A DNA stretch of 64,000 nucleotides from Puccinellia tenuiflora (GCA_012064385.1 QRDG01001992.1:1-64000), one strand, 5' to 3'; positions 31,273 through 43,689 are shown, numbered from the stretch's first letter. The notes: generated from the sequence alone by a model not told the origin. Made by a program: numbers and translations.

Positions 31273-33761
31273 GCATCCCCAAGCTTAACTCCTGCTCGTC
31301 CTCGAGTAGGTAAGTGATAACAAAATAATTTTTTAAGTGACATGCTACCAAACACAATCTTGATCATGTAATCATGTAAAGCATATGAACTGAATGCATT
31401 GATCCAAAACAAAGGTTCATTGAATGAAACAAACAATGATTAACTAGGTGTAACATCTAAGCAAAAATTAACTAGAAAAGAGTACCTTGGAGATTTAAAA
31501 GCATAACACTTGACAATTATTGATATCTCACAAAGCAATATTAGTTCAACAAAGGAGTTTGGCCAACACAAAGGAAGATTTAAGTTTTCAGCATAAAGCT
31601 TCAACTTGCAACTTGTTTATCTCAAGATAAAGTCAATACAAAGTTTTCACAGTTAGACATAAAGATAACATGGAGTAAAACATAAACCAAAGTTGATACC
31701 AAGTGATTGCTTGAGGGGGTTAAGAAGGAAGAGGAAGACTGACTCAACATAAAAGTAAAAGAAAGGGCCTTTGCAGAGTGAAGCAGGGATTAATCATGTG
31801 CTAGAGCTTTTTTTTTTTGACAGAAGTAAAAAAGTTTTGAGATATGCATGCTTTCATCAACGACTTCACAGTAGAGAAGCTAGCTAGTCCCCCACTTCAA
31901 GCAAGGCTTTTAGACTTTTGAGAGCGGCTGGTTTTAGAGGAACGAGTACATTCCTCTTTCTCCTTTGTTTCACCACTAACCAATGTTTGAGCTGATTTCT
32001 CAGATTTTCATTGTGCGGAGGAGAATGGTGAGTTATATTTATATTTTTCTTAAGCTGCTCTCGGGTTGATTCAAGTGAGCACATAAACCATCAACACCGG
32101 GTGAAAGGGGGGAAATGACCTTGCTTGTCACAGATTATATCTAGCTTCTCACTGCTTCCTCATGAGCTTAAAAACAGGGGCACAAAAAAGGAGAATTTTG
32201 AACGTTTAAAGATAGCACATGAAAATTTTACTTGGAGTGGCAGGGAAATACCACATGTAGGTAAGTAAGGTGGACACAAATGGCAAAGATATTTGGCTCG
32301 GTGAGTTGGATGCACGAGAAGTATTCCCTCTCAGTACGGAATTTTGGCTTAGTAGGATATCAAGCAAACACATAAAATCAACTTGGTTCAATGAATGACT
32401 ACATATATACATCATGCATAACTACTGAACTTCACACCGTCTACCTTGTTAGCCAAACCAACTCTTTGCGAAAAGAATATCTAGACTTTGAGAACTACCA
32501 AGCATGACAAGCACCACAATTTTAAAACTTTACAGTAGTTCTTTACTAATCTATTCTTACTAGATGATCCACAAGTTTAAGCATTAATCTACTTCATGTC
32601 TCTAAACAATTGACAAGTATCCAAGATTCAAGATAATGATCTACAAGATTAAGCAGCACTTTTCACACTTCCTACATGACAATTTCCACTTACCCAAACA
32701 CCAATCAACTTATTTGAAACAAAACTAAAAGGGTGAAGCAACAAGAGAAATACTTCCTAACTACAAAAGCTAACAACTCTGAACAAGCAAGAGCTGAAGC
32801 AAAAATAACAAAGGTTAAAACTCAACACATATAAGTCAAGCACAGGAGTGTATAATGAAAAAGCAGAGCGTGTCTCTCTCCGAAACAAGCATGCATGGAT
32901 CCATATTATTGCAAAGACCAGAGAACCAAACACAAACAAACTGAAAGTAAAAAAAAGCTGACGCTCCAAAAACAACACATAATGAGTAAAGGAATAAAAA
33001 CATAGTACCATGAGAGAAACTGATGATTGTTGATGAAGAAGGGGATGCCATGGGCATCCCTAAGCTTAGACGCTTATGACTTCTTGAATATTTCAGAGGA
33101 GGGTCCATGGGAAGCCTCTCCAAGCTTAGTCTTTTATCCCTTCTTGATCTTCCTTCATTACCTCGCACTTGGATACTTGAAAACTTCCTTCACGCAAAAC
33201 TTATAGCAACTTCATTATAGGGGTTAGTCCATAAAAACAAAATCTTCCTTAAGTTCCAAAGCACATATCATGAACTTATTTTTTTTACAACATTAGCTAC
33301 TGTCACAAAGGTCTAAGTAAAGCTCCAGCTTTGTAAAGAGCTTCACTCTGCCCGTGAAAGAAGCAATGCAAAACTAAGGACATAATCTGTCAAAAACAGA
33401 ACAGACTGTAAAGCTAAATTTTTTCGGGACAGTTATGGACCTCAAATCAGAAAACTTAAAACTAGAGAAAGGTATACAAAACCCTGATGCTTGCTGTAAA
33501 AAATTTGCAGACACAGATGACGTTATGTGATTTTTTGGATTTTCGAACAGTGAAGAACAGAAATCTGTTTCTGGACAGCAAACTCACCGATTAGTCATCC
33601 TCTCTTTAGAGGCTATTCTTGGCACCAAAAACCAAAAGAAAAAGATACAAGGGAGTTGTTACAGAGGTAACATCACCCAAAACTCAAAGAAACCAAAAAG
33701 AAACAGAAGGTAAAATAAAATGGGTTGCCTCCCATAAGCGCTTTTCTTTAACGCCATTTAG
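31273..33761 (-). other. non-coding internal region of element A
   Basis: About 2.5 kb without a pol gene. The frames here are short. The sequence is recognisably shared with element B (47030-49750) in the opposite orientation, which supports a defined non-coding spacer in this family rather than random decay. Confidence 0.6.
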
Positions 33762-34553
33762 CTAGGCAAAAAGGGCAAATTCAAGTTTTATCAATTTTGA
33801 TGATTCCCATTGCCTTCCCTTGATATTCTTACCATGACCTTTTGGAAAGATGTGGTGCCCTCCTATGGAGCGGAATGTCACAACTCCTTCATGCATATTA
33901 ATGATGGCTCCAGCAGATTTCAAGAATGATCTTCCAAGTGTAATTTGTCCTTCCCCTATGCATTCAACAACATAATAATCAATGGGGAACAAATTACCAC
34001 AAAATTTTGTATGGACATCCTCTATTTTTCCCAAAGGAATTCTACTGGAGTTATCAGCAAGTTTTAAATAACTAGCACTTTCAGAAAGTCCCCACAAACC
34101 TAAAGATTTATAAATAGTTTCAGGCATAATAGAGAATTCAGTCATATCACAAATTGCATTAAAACGTTTTCCATTTATTTCAATTTTAACAAAAGGGTAC
34201 CAATTTGTCATAGCTTTTTCACTTTCCAAAATAATTTTAGGTGCCCTATAGTAAGCCCTCTCATGAAGCTCTTGAACCATACTTCCAACATCTTTCATGC
34301 TAGATATGTTTTTGTCAAGAATGTCTAATTTATTAGCAATATTCTCCAAAGTTGATTCGATTTTATTATCTGAGGAAGAGGTTACTATTAGACTTTTGAT
34401 AGCATCGAAAGATTGATCACCATTGTGGCGGAGGAAATCTCCTCCCACAATAGTATCCAAAGCATATCTATAACAAAGCATAAGACCGAAGTAAAAATTA
34501 CTAAGCAGAATGCTCAAAGTAATCCTAGGCTCTGTTTTTTCATAAGACCTCAT
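33762..34553 (-). pseudogene. gag-protease-like ORF of element A
   Basis: This is a 263-codon frame without a genuine start at its upstream edge. The first third resembles a Gypsy-type gag end (ALDTIVGGDFLRHN). The rest resembles a retroviral-type aspartic protease (FVKIEINGKRF, then NAICDMTEFSIMP, later GQITLGRSFLKSAGA). The family usually has C-D-x-G-A-S-x-S-x-M-P; here the active-site D-x-G is D-M-T, so the enzyme is probably dead. No zinc knuckle is seen. Confidence 0.6.
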
Positions 34554-34650
34554 AATTCTTACCCAAGCATATTGGTTATTATATTTGGTAGTAGATTGAT
34601 CACGGAGTACATAGTAGTTATTATTTTGCCACGGTTGATTTAAAGTTATG

Positions 34651-35071
34651 AACTACTAGTTAAGAACTTTCAGTCAAGTTGTATACTAATTAACGTAGAA
34701 TTGCACAATACAAAAATTAAAATATTGATTGGAAGTTTGGTGTGTTTTTGAAGTTCCCTATGCTTCAAGAATGGAGAGAAAACTATTAAGTGCCACTTCA
34801 CTATTACAAATATTAATCTAACTAGTAGAGGAGCTAGCTCCATTTTATTTCGGTGGATATGCATACTCCTGATTAAAATATTATGGTACTAAGTTCACAA
34901 TAAACTAAAATCAAAAACACAAAATACGGTACTATATTGTTAGACAAATCCCGGATCTGCTCATGCATGAAGAATTGAAGATACTAGAGTGGTAAATCTT
35001 CGCTTGAGGGCATCAGCACCGCGGAACCGCTTACTTCGGGACTGCCACTTCCACTGCGAACGCGCTACCAA
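34651..35071. other. intergenic DNA between element A and a MITE
   Basis: Nothing recognisable was found. Confidence 0.35.
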
Positions 35072-35318
35072 GGGCCCGCTTGGATTGTTGGTATTTAGCC
35101 CAAAATCCGGGTTTTTTTCGGAGCCCACTAGTTCTCTAGCCGCGTCACCTGGTTCGCCGTTTTTGTTTTCCCTGTGTTCCGATTTCGGCCCATTTACCCC
35201 CGTTAAAATCACGGACGTGGGAAGGTCCGTATCTTTTCCGGTGGTTTCCCTGTGCACCTAGAAAATGAGTCGGGTAGAAATACAGGTGGAAAATGAAATT
35301 GGGTTCCCAAGCGGGGCC
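35072..35318. mobile_element. MITE, PIF/Harbinger-like, 247 bp
   Basis: The ends GGGCCCGCTTGG and CCAAGCGGGGCC form an inverted repeat, flanked by CAA on both sides (35069-35071 and 35319-35321). The terminal sequence is like that of the MITE at 42009-42284. It lies about 1.1 kb upstream of the S-receptor kinase. Confidence 0.65.
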
Positions 35319-35594
35319 CAAGGCTCGGCCGCATCCACCAGGATGCAGTGGCCGACGCAAGAGGTAGCAGCGGGCCGAGCCGCCGTTCGCTCCTCCAGTT
35401 CGCCCACTAATCGACCGTCACCGAATTTCTCTCTAGGAAGAAGTAGGCCTTGGTTCATCACTTCCCTTTTTTAACTTAGTGATTTATCTTTTTTTAAGTT
35501 TTCTTTTTCTTTTTTTCTTTTTGGAACTGGATTTTGTTCAATTATTCTGTGATAATGGAACCCGGTCTTCTGGTCGTATGGAAAAAAAAACTTA

Positions 35595-35805
35595 GGGGGT
35601 GTTTGGTTAGGTTTTGGCTTTGGCTTTTGGCTTTGGCTTATAAGCCCAAAAAGCACCTAAATAGGTGCTTTTGGCTTTTGCCTTTTGGCTTATATCATAG
35701 TAAAACATAAGTCAAAAGCCAAAAGCCAAAAGCACATATTTAGGTGCTTTTTGGGCTTATAAGCCAAAGCCAAAAGCCAAAGCCAAAGCCTAACCAAACA
35801 CCCCC
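35595..35805. mobile_element. Tourist/Harbinger MITE, 211 bp, near-perfect palindrome
   Basis: The termini GGGGGTGTTTGGTTAGG and CCTAACCAAACACCCCC are flanked by TTA (35592-35594 and 35806-35808). The arms repeat tttggctttggctt motifs, and the whole element folds into one hairpin. Confidence 0.92.
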
Positions 35806-36178
35806 TTAGTGCTTCTGGTCGAAAGCCCACTGTCGCCCAAAGGGGGGAGGGCCCATGACCACCTCTCTCGACTTGTTCAGAGAAAAAACTAGTCTTGACT
35901 TGTCCCACCCAGATCCGCGTCCAGTGCCGCGGTAACTCAATCTCGTCGAGCAATCCAGGCGCGAATGAGGAGCTCCGATTCCAATCGGCCATGGCGTCCA
36001 ATTCCCGTACCGAGGGGATGGCATCGGCGTCGGCTGCCACAGCAGCGGTATAGGCGCTTCTCGCGGTGGCCACTTCCGTGGTCGGCGATGGAGGCAGGAG
36101 GTATTCTATGTGCGGAAGAGGCGGCGGGACTTCCACTGCCACGTCGTGAGGCTCTAACAAGTCAACCACCATGACCAT
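35690..36178 (-). CDS. hypothetical ORF, probably a gene fragment
   Basis: An ATG at 36178 opens 162 codons on the minus strand: MVMVVDLLEPHDVAVEVPPP, later ELDAMADWNRSSSFAPGLLD. The residue mix looks protein-like up to about residue 100. The C-terminal third is translated MITE sequence (35595-35805), so the frame as it stands cannot be an old intact gene. No domain was recognised. It lies head-to-head with the S-receptor kinase, 240 bases away, so it may simply sit in its promoter. Confidence 0.25.
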   Translation of the reverse strand: MVMVVDLLEPHDVAVEVPPPLPHIEYLLPPSPTTEVATARSAYTAAVAADADAIPSVRELDAMADWNRSSSFAPGLLDEIELPRHWTRIWVGQVKTSFFSEQVERGGHGPSPLWATVGFRPEALRGCLVRLWLWLLALAYKPKKHLNMCFWLLAFDLCFTMI

Positions 36179-36415
36179 GCCACGACAAGCGGCGCGTCCG
36201 TACCGCTACCGCGAGGTTTCCCCAAATCTGAATGCGTTTTTCTTTGCGCGTGCAGCGACGTTGGAGACTCTGGAGTCCGCCCCCGTTCATTTTACCTACT
36301 AATCGTGTTTGGTTTAAGTGTTTTACTTTCAGTCCCTGCAGACGAATTGTCTGTATGACTGTATCCACTATTATTACAACTAGTACCACTCTTTCATTGC
36401 GGACGAATTGTTCTG

Positions 36416-39400
36416 ATGAAGAAGAAGAAGAAGAAGATGGCTTTACAAGGCAAGTCTTGCGTTCTCATTTTCATCCCCCTGTTCCTGAGTTCATTCTGCA
36501 AATCCGATGACCAGCTCACACACGCAGAGCCACTCTCCTCCGGCGACACGCTCGTCTCCAAAGGCGGCGACTTTGCGCTCGGCTTCTTCTCCCCGAACAC
36601 CTCCAACGCAAGCTTATACCTTGGCATATGGTACCACAACATCCCGGGCCCGGGCCGCACCGTCGTATGGACGGCGAACCGCGACAACCCGATTGCCGCC
36701 AATTCATCCCCGATGCTTGCCATCAACAACAATTCTGACCTGGTGCTGTCTGACTCCCGAGCCCGAGGTAATAATACTCCTCCTTGTTGGGAAACAAAGA
36801 ACAACATCACGGGGATTGGTAATGGTGTTGCTGCGGTGCTACTGGAGACGGGGAACTTGGTCCTCCAGTTCCCAAACGGCACGATCGTATGGCAGAGTTT
36901 TCAGCACCCAACAGACACCATCCTCCCAGGTACGAGGATCTTCCTGAGTGAGAAGAAGGCCCGTGCCGGTTTGCGCCTCGTTGCTTGGAAGAGCCCCACT
37001 GACCCATCCGCTGGAGACTTCTCTATGAGCCTTGACCCCAGCTCGAACCTTCAGTTAGTCATTTGGCATGGGTCTATGCCCTACACCCGCATCAATATGC
37101 TGCATCCTACGTCAGTCAATGGTGGGATATACCAGAACACAATCATCTATGAAGCGATCGTCGGCACAGGAGATGGGATCTATTATGAACTATCCGTGTC
37201 TCCTGGCTCACCGTATACACGTCTTACGCTTGACTACAAGGGCGGGTTGAGGATTCTTAGCTGGAACAACCGCTCATCATGGACAACTGTCGGCGAGCGC
37301 CCCGCCAGTAGCTGTGACCTCTATGCTTCATGTGGCCCGTTCGGCTATTGCGACATGGAGGCCGGCGTCGTCGCGACATGCCGTTGCCTCGATGGGTTCG
37401 AGCCCGTGGGTGCTAACTTCTCGAGCGGATGTAGAAGAACCGAGGCGTTGGAATGCAGTAGGCAAAGTCATTTCTTGACCTTGTCTAGGATGAAGGCTCC
37501 AGAGAAACCTTTACATGTTCTGAACAGAAGCTTCGAAGAGTGCACGACCGAGTGCGCCATGAATTGCTCTTGTACGGCCTATGCTTACACTAATTTAACC
37601 AGTAACGGTGCTACGGCTGACCAGCCAAGGTGCTTGGTTTGGACACGGGAGCTCGTCGACACGGGGAGGTACAGCAACGATGGCGAGAACTTATACCTGC
37701 GGATTGCCAACTCTCCTGGTATGCACCACTCCGTTAGTCCATTGTAACCTTATGATTTCACTGCGCTAAATGTGTCATGGGACTTTATTTAAGGGAATCT
37801 CACACTTAAATAGTTTGTGCAACCAACATTTAAATTGGCGCATCCACTAAATTAACTTAGCAGTATAATTATAATCGTCAATACTTCTTTGCGGCCTATT
37901 TTGTTGGTATATAAAAGCATGTTGCAATATTAAACTTCAATTTACCATAAGCTCAGACTCTGGTGGGTATTACTTGTAGCAAGGTTGTTTGGTCCCCTCG
38001 TCATTTATGCTATTGTGTGCAAGTAATTTCATGCTCTTACGAATAATGCTTGATGGAGTAAATTATTTTTCGTAAAAAATAGGTATGCGCTAAATTGTTA
38101 CACGACTTATTTTGCAGTACAAAAGAATACAAAATTGGTGAAGATTGCACTCCCCACCATAGCATGTCTATTAATACTCACATGCATAGCCCTTGTCAGG
38201 ATATGCAAATACAGAGGTAGGATAAACAGGTGCACCCCTTTTCTTTAATCCAACGTCATTGTCTAAATGTTAATAACAAAGCATTAATCTTAGCAAGGAA
38301 ACAGCGAAAGAATGAAATCCAGAACAGTGTGATGCCAGAGACCCTTAGTTCTTCCAGTGGAACCGGAGGTGAAGATACAGCGTTACCATTTGTTAGCTTC
38401 GAAGATATTGCCACTGCAACACATAATTTCTCTGACTCAAAACAAATAGAAAGGGGAGGTTTTGGCAAAGTTTACAAGGTAACAAAACGCTTTATGTCCA
38501 GAGTTTCAATATCACATACTCTTTTTTAAGAATAATATTATGTTTGTGCAAAACAATTGCTTTCATCATTTTACAATATGGGATGATGCAATCATGCAGG
38601 GAATGTTGGACGGTGTCAACGAAGTTGCTATCAAAAGGCTTAGTAAGGATTCCGAGCAGGGAATAAAGGAGTTCAAAAATGAAATAGTTCTAATTGCTAA
38701 ATTGCAGCATAGGAACCTAGTTCGACTTCTTGGTTACTGCATTCATGGAGATGAGAGGTTACTTATCTATGAATACTTACCAAACAAAAGCTTGGATGCC
38801 TTCATTTTTGGTATGCTCAGGCTTTTGATGAATATTACTAGTATATTGCAACTTTCTTATTAACCAAAAGGATATCTCAAACGAATAATGATATACTCTA
38901 TTTACTATTCATCTTTGGAGATGCTACAAAACAATATGTGCTAGATTGGTCCACTCGCTTCAGTATAATTAAAGGTGTGGCGAGAGGACTTCTTTACCTC
39001 CACCAAGATTCAAGATTAACTATAATTCACAGAGATCTCAAAGCAAGCAACATCCTGCTGGATTTGGAAATGACTCCGAAAATATCCGATTTCGGTATGG
39101 CAAGGATCTTTGGTGGAAACCAACAGCAAGCAAACACTACCCGAGTTGTTGGGACATAGTAAGTAACTAACTGCACCAGACACCTTTCTAGGTTCTAGTT
39201 TATTTTCTTTAGTTTAACTCTAATTATCCATTTCCTGTTGCTGAATTATTTCAATAGTGGTTACATGTCACCTGAATATGTAATGGGAGGTGTCTTTTCT
39301 GTAAAATCGGACACCTATAGCTTCGGTGTTCTTCTTTTGGAGATTGTAAGTGGCTTGAAGATCAGCTCGCCGCAACTTATTATGAACTTTGCCAGCCTTA

Positions 39401-39790
39401 CAACTTATGTAAGTATGGAGAAATGCACAAACTTTCAATAGCTCAAACAAAACGCAGTAACTTGATCATAAATTGATCTTATTGGTTCAGGCATGGAGAT
39501 TGTGGCAAGATGGAAAAGCAACAGAACTAGTGCACTCTTCGGTTATTGAGAGCTGTCCACTTCATGTTCTACGGTGTATTCATGTTGGTCTCTTGTGTGT
39601 TCAAGATCACTCGGATGATAGGCCACTTATGTCATCAGTTATTTTTATGTTAGAGAATGAAAATGCATTGCTCCCTGCACCAAAGCAGCCCGCATATTTT
39701 GCTCTGCAGAATTTCGAACCCCAAGAACCAAGGGAAAACAGGGAAAATTCATTGAATGCAGTGAGCATCACAACACTAGAGGGTCGTTAG
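36416..39790 (+). CDS. G-type lectin S-receptor-like serine/threonine kinase
   Basis: Seven exons: 36416-37718, 38118-38216, 38294-38478, 38600-38810, 38921-39158, 39258-39408 and 39491-39790. All phases agree, giving about 828 residues, normal for the family. An alternative exon 2/3 pair (38229 and 38298) adds three residues. A second ATG at 36437 has a better context; the first adds only a Lys run. Order: signal peptide; bulb-type lectin (LGIWYHN, VVWTANRDNP, VWQSFQHPTDTILPG); S-locus glycoprotein and EGF-like part (CDLYASCGPFGYCD); PAN domain (CTTECAMNCSCTAYAYT); transmembrane helix in exon 2; kinase with VAIKRL, HRDLKASNILLD, DFGMARIF and SPEYVMGGVFSVKSDTYSFG. The Gly-loop reads IERGGFGKVY, its first glycine replaced by Glu. 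It likely acts at the plasma membrane in recognition or defence signalling; the ligand is unknown. Confidence 0.88.
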
Positions 39791-42008
39791 ATGTTGAAGG
39801 TCAAATTTTAGTATAGGTAGACGTATGCTTTATGACCTACAATATGTGGAATTTGAATCTTTTATTAGGTTGTCGTGCTATACGCGAGAAGGCTGTGAAC
39901 TGAGAACTAATTTGAGAATGTTCTTTTTGAACAAAGATTTTCTGGCTCCGTATGTTGTTACTTCAGTTGCTAACATGCCCCAAAATAAGGATTTGGATAT
40001 TTTGATGCAACACGTCATTATACTGTTAGGGAGCACAATGCCTTGCTCACTGATCTTGTTGGTTCGAGTTCCCTTCCCGTCATTTGCTTGGTGGGACATA
40101 TGCAATGTGAGAGCCAATCTCACCATTCATATGCAAGAGGGAGAACCTAATCGATTACATTCCATCCCTCAAACAAAACTCTAAAACTGAGCATATCGTT
40201 CCACCTGATTGCACATACCAGAACACTATATAGATATTTCAGGGATAAACACACGCTAAAAGATTCTAAAGTCGGTATCTTAAGTCAATGCACCATGCCC
40301 AACCAAGTATCAATCAACGCATATTTTGTCCTTGAACGAGGTTATATGGGCAATCCAATGACAGCAAGAAATCTGACATACTACAACTTCGCTGTAGAAC
40401 CCAAATTTTGGAAGTGGCTTCCAACGATAACTTGCGTATTTTATTTTTTTCGTATGTAACAGAGGCTTGGGTACCAGCAAAATATCATTGCAGCTAGTGG
40501 AAGTTAGCCAAGCTAGGTTCCATAATACAGCACCCAACACTGGCACTTCAACGCTTCCTATGTGGATCACATAACAGCAGTTCACATAAAAGTCAGAACA
40601 AACAAAACTGATACAAGAAGCCAGAGAAATTTACGATCTCAAGTTAATTGTTGCGAAAAAAGATTCCCGAACACACAATACGAGTGCAAGCACATCCAAC
40701 AACAAGATCCCGACAAAGCAAAACAGGCTAAACATGTCCCTAGCTTAACAACCAACAGTTAAAACAAGCTTCGGCCTCTTTACGTACGCTGCATCGGAAA
40801 CTGTCCTTCTCCTCCCATCAAAAGCAAGAATGCTACACTGACGAGGACTTTCTCCCTTCTCAAGATGGATCTTCAATAGGCAGGACAGGTAAGAACCAAG
40901 CCTGGGGAAGACATTTTGAAAATTCAGTCGAAATACAGTAGCAAGCATGTGTATAAATTACGTGCAAAGAGAAGCTGCAACATAAATAAAGTTTCTAACC
41001 AGTGAAGCCAATTCAATATAAAACATGTAATGACCAACATACAGACTTAAGATGAATCATATATAATCTAACGATGCTAATATTGCTGTTTAGGCTCAAC
41101 ATATGTTTACCTACAAATATGTAACAGCATGTTGCATCCGATTGTCCACCATCCCAGTAGGCTAGCTATAAGGATTCTTCTTCAAGGTTAAAGGTGTTCA
41201 TATAAGTTGTACAACCATGATATTCCACAGAATGACCGAGATTTATTGCATACAAATGACAGTAACAAAGGATATACCAGCATTCAGAAGAGAGCAACTA
41301 AATGTACGATCAAAAGTAAAACAAGGAAAATGGGTACATTTGGCACATTCAGAATTATAGCATCATTGATGAAACTTTCAATACTACTAAATGTCATTTG
41401 AATATATCTATTGAAACACTACAAAACAAACTAAACAAAAACAAAGAAAAAAAATTTAAATGCCCCATGCCTACAACACTCCCTAGTTGATTATTCTAAT
41501 GTTGTCATCACAACATCAGATTTGACACTAATCCTAACAAACACTACCAAGAAGAGTTCCCAGGCACTTGTATTTGCTCCTACATTCTAAATTTATATGA
41601 AATAATAAGAGACAACTACTATATAGAAAATTCTGAATTTGCTCCCAACATGCTAAATTTTAACGACCTGGACAAATATCTAATACTACTAGTAGGCTCA
41701 GATTAAACATAGTAGGTAACAGGTGACTCATGAATGCATATGTAATGGTTGATGTAGTTACATCTCATTATAGGGCACACGAGGAATTTAAATTATTTAC
41801 TACCAGTAAGTGAGCAAACAGAAGTCATATCCTAACAAATGAATACTGTTTCTCAAAGTTCTACAAGTAACTGGACGCAAAATCAAAATATATAAAACTG
41901 CTAGGTTGTGGAGAGCCACAAGCGATGGCAGGTTCTAGGCTTCTAGCATGCATATAACATTCTAACCAACAGACAAAGATAGCAACAGACATGTAAACAT
42001 ACTATTAA
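39791..42008. other. intergenic DNA between the receptor kinase and SmB
   Basis: Convergent 3' flanks of two genes. The frame at 39825-40184 has no motif. A splice-donor-like site at the SmB end suggests a 3' UTR intron might reach into this stretch. Confidence 0.35.
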
Positions 42009-42284
42009 GGCCCCGCTTGGTTCACCGTTTTTAGTAATTACCAGTGTTAAATTCGGTCCCGTAATTTAATCCCCGAAACAGCACTTGGTTCGTCGTTATT
42101 TTCCTCCCCCGTTTTCTTTCCAGCTGTATTTTATATGTCGAACACGCGTAAAATCTCACGGACCTGTCAAGGTCCTGATTAAAATCCGACAAGCTAGCCA
42201 GAACTCGCCAGTTTCTGAGGGCACAGTGAAACGACGCTGGAAATATTCCGGGGCGGAAAAATAAAAGATGTTCCAAGCGGGGGC
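42009..42284. mobile_element. MITE, PIF/Harbinger-like, 276 bp
   Basis: The ends GGCCCCGCTTGG and CCAAGCGGGGGC are flanked by TAA (42006-42008 and 42285-42287). It lies about 230 bases past the SmB stop codon, perhaps within its 3' untranslated region. Confidence 0.75.
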
Positions 42285-42511
42285 TAAGTGGTCAATACAC
42301 CAGATAAATCTCGTAAGCTATGCCTTGTACAAAAGAACTAGAATCTGCAAAGAACATCACGAAAACACTAAATGCAAACTATAGCGCATCATACAGTTCA
42401 TCCATCTCAAATGCATCACTAACATACCAGCAGCAAATAGCAATAGAATTCAACAACTTCAGAATTAAGATGCAAGAAATTCTAGCACCGAACCTTACCT
42501 GAAAGGTACTA

Positions 42512-43300
42512 TTACTGGGGGTTCTGTCCAGGCTGCTGTGGACCAGGTGGCGGCGGCGGCATCCCATGCCTGGGTGGTTGTCCAAACTGCGGTGGCATCG
42601 GTGGCCTCATCCCTGGTGGTGGCGGCATGCCTGGCATCCCCGGCCTCCCCGGTGGCAGCCCCCCCATCGGTGGTGGCCCCCTCATGAACTGCGGAGGAGG
42701 GCCCCCAGGGTATGGCTGCGGCGGGCCCGGTGGGCGCTGGAACTGCATCTGCATAGGCGGCGGGCCACCAGGACGCATGGGCATCCCCATCGGCGGGCGG
42801 ACGACCTGCGGGTACGCCACCGGCGGCGCCGAGAGGTTGGGCATCGGGGGCCGCGAGATCTGCGGCTGCATCATGCCAGGGGCCGGACCGCCCACGCCCC
42901 TAACAGGACCAGAGAGGCCGGGCTGGGCCTGGAGGAGCGGGCCAGTGGGGACACCGCGACCGGCAGCGCGTCCGACGCCAGTGCCGGAGAGCGCGCCACC
43001 GCCGGCGGAGGTCTTGACGCGGGACTCATCGGGCGGGGGCGGTCCCTCGACGGTCATGGAGACGACCTCCTCGCCGCGGAGGAGGAGGAGGCCGAGCGTC
43101 CTCCGCTCCTCGCGCTCGCCGGTGGTCTTGGAGGACTTGGAGGGCGGGAGCTTGCGGAACTCCTCGCAGTCGCCGAGGACGAGGTTCATGTGGCGATCGA
43201 AGGCCATGAACTTCCCCACGAGCTGGCGCCCGTCCTGGATCGTGACGCGCATGCGGTAGTTGACGAACTGGAGCATCTTCGACCCCTTGGGGTTCGACAT
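42512..43300 (-). CDS. SmB: spliceosomal protein SmB (small nuclear ribonucleoprotein-associated protein B)
   Basis: A 262-residue frame with one in-frame ATG in good context (gccgccATGTCG). Residues about 8-88 form the Sm fold: MLQFVNYRMRVTIQDGRQLV (Sm1, with I-Q-D-G-R), GKFMAFDRHMNLVLGDCEEF, then after an insert with KSSKTTGEREERRTL the Sm2 part LGLLLLRGEEVVSMTVEGPP. The C-terminal half is Pro/Gly/Met-rich (repeats like GPPPQFMRGPPPMGG), as in SmB/B'. The protein joins the heptameric Sm ring on U1, U2, U4 and U5 snRNAs and needs SMN/PRMT5-type assembly. No truncation is seen. Shortly after the stop a donor-like site (TTTCAG|GTAAGG at 42499/42498) suggests a 3' UTR intron. The promoter has a telo-box. 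Confidence 0.95.
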   Translation of the reverse strand: MSNPKGSKMLQFVNYRMRVTIQDGRQLVGKFMAFDRHMNLVLGDCEEFRKLPPSKSSKTTGEREERRTLGLLLLRGEEVVSMTVEGPPPPDESRVKTSAGGGALSGTGVGRAAGRGVPTGPLLQAQPGLSGPVRGVGGPAPGMMQPQISRPPMPNLSAPPVAYPQVVRPPMGMPMRPGGPPPMQMQFQRPPGPPQPYPGGPPPQFMRGPPPMGGLPPGRPGMPGMPPPPGMRPPMPPQFGQPPRHGMPPPPPGPQQPGQNPQ

Positions 43301-43333
43301 GGCGGCTGGTGCGCCGCCGGCGGCGCAGCTAGG

Positions 43334-43342
43334 TTAGGGTTT
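43334..43342 (-). promoter_or_regulatory. telo-box (AAACCCTAA) in the SmB leader
   Basis: The inverse of ttagggttt lies about 34 bases upstream of the SmB ATG. This motif is common in the leaders of plant genes for ribosomal and RNA-processing proteins. It is short, so the functional claim is an inference. Confidence 0.5.
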
Positions 43343-43689
43343 CGGCGGCGAGGAAGAAGCGGAGAGGAGAGAGGGGTTTTCGTGGGGGTTTGTTTGAGTT
43401 TGTAACTTTGTATTGTGTGGGTTGGGTCGAAGGGGCCGAAGAGGAGGGTGAGGGTATCGCGGCCTTTCGGTATAGTCGGTTTAGTGTTGGACTCGAAGGT
43501 AGAAGTAAAGAAAGGGCTTTGGGCGTCTAGATGGGCTTGGGCCAGTTCAAGATTCGCTAAACCTTACCCAACATTGAAGTGTTTCTTTTACTGCATTGAA
43601 GTTGGGAAGATGTTATCTCTCAAAAAAAAAAAAAGTTGGGAAGATGTTACTACTTACTAGCCTCAAAGTACTTGATGTTCCCTTCAAAA

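Larger units (their letters stand above)
29684..34650 (-). mobile_element. LTR retrotransposon A, non-autonomous, 5'-truncated
   Basis: Reading on the minus strand, the element has lost its 5' LTR and primer site (cut at about 34650). A gag-protease frame follows (34553-33762), then a long non-coding stretch, a polypurine tract (ggagttaagcttggggatgc ending at 31273), and a complete 3' LTR (31272-29684, TGATACG...TCATCA). There is no reverse transcriptase or integrase. The LTR outer end lies in the LINE. The non-coding internal part matches element B (45079-57764), for example the inverse of aacagatttctgtccttcac at 33.55 and 47.45 kb. Confidence 0.8.

Noticed and set aside
42566..43405. Plus-strand frame of 279 codons
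   Set aside because: Antisense shadow of the SmB gene; His/Arg/Trp-rich with no motif.
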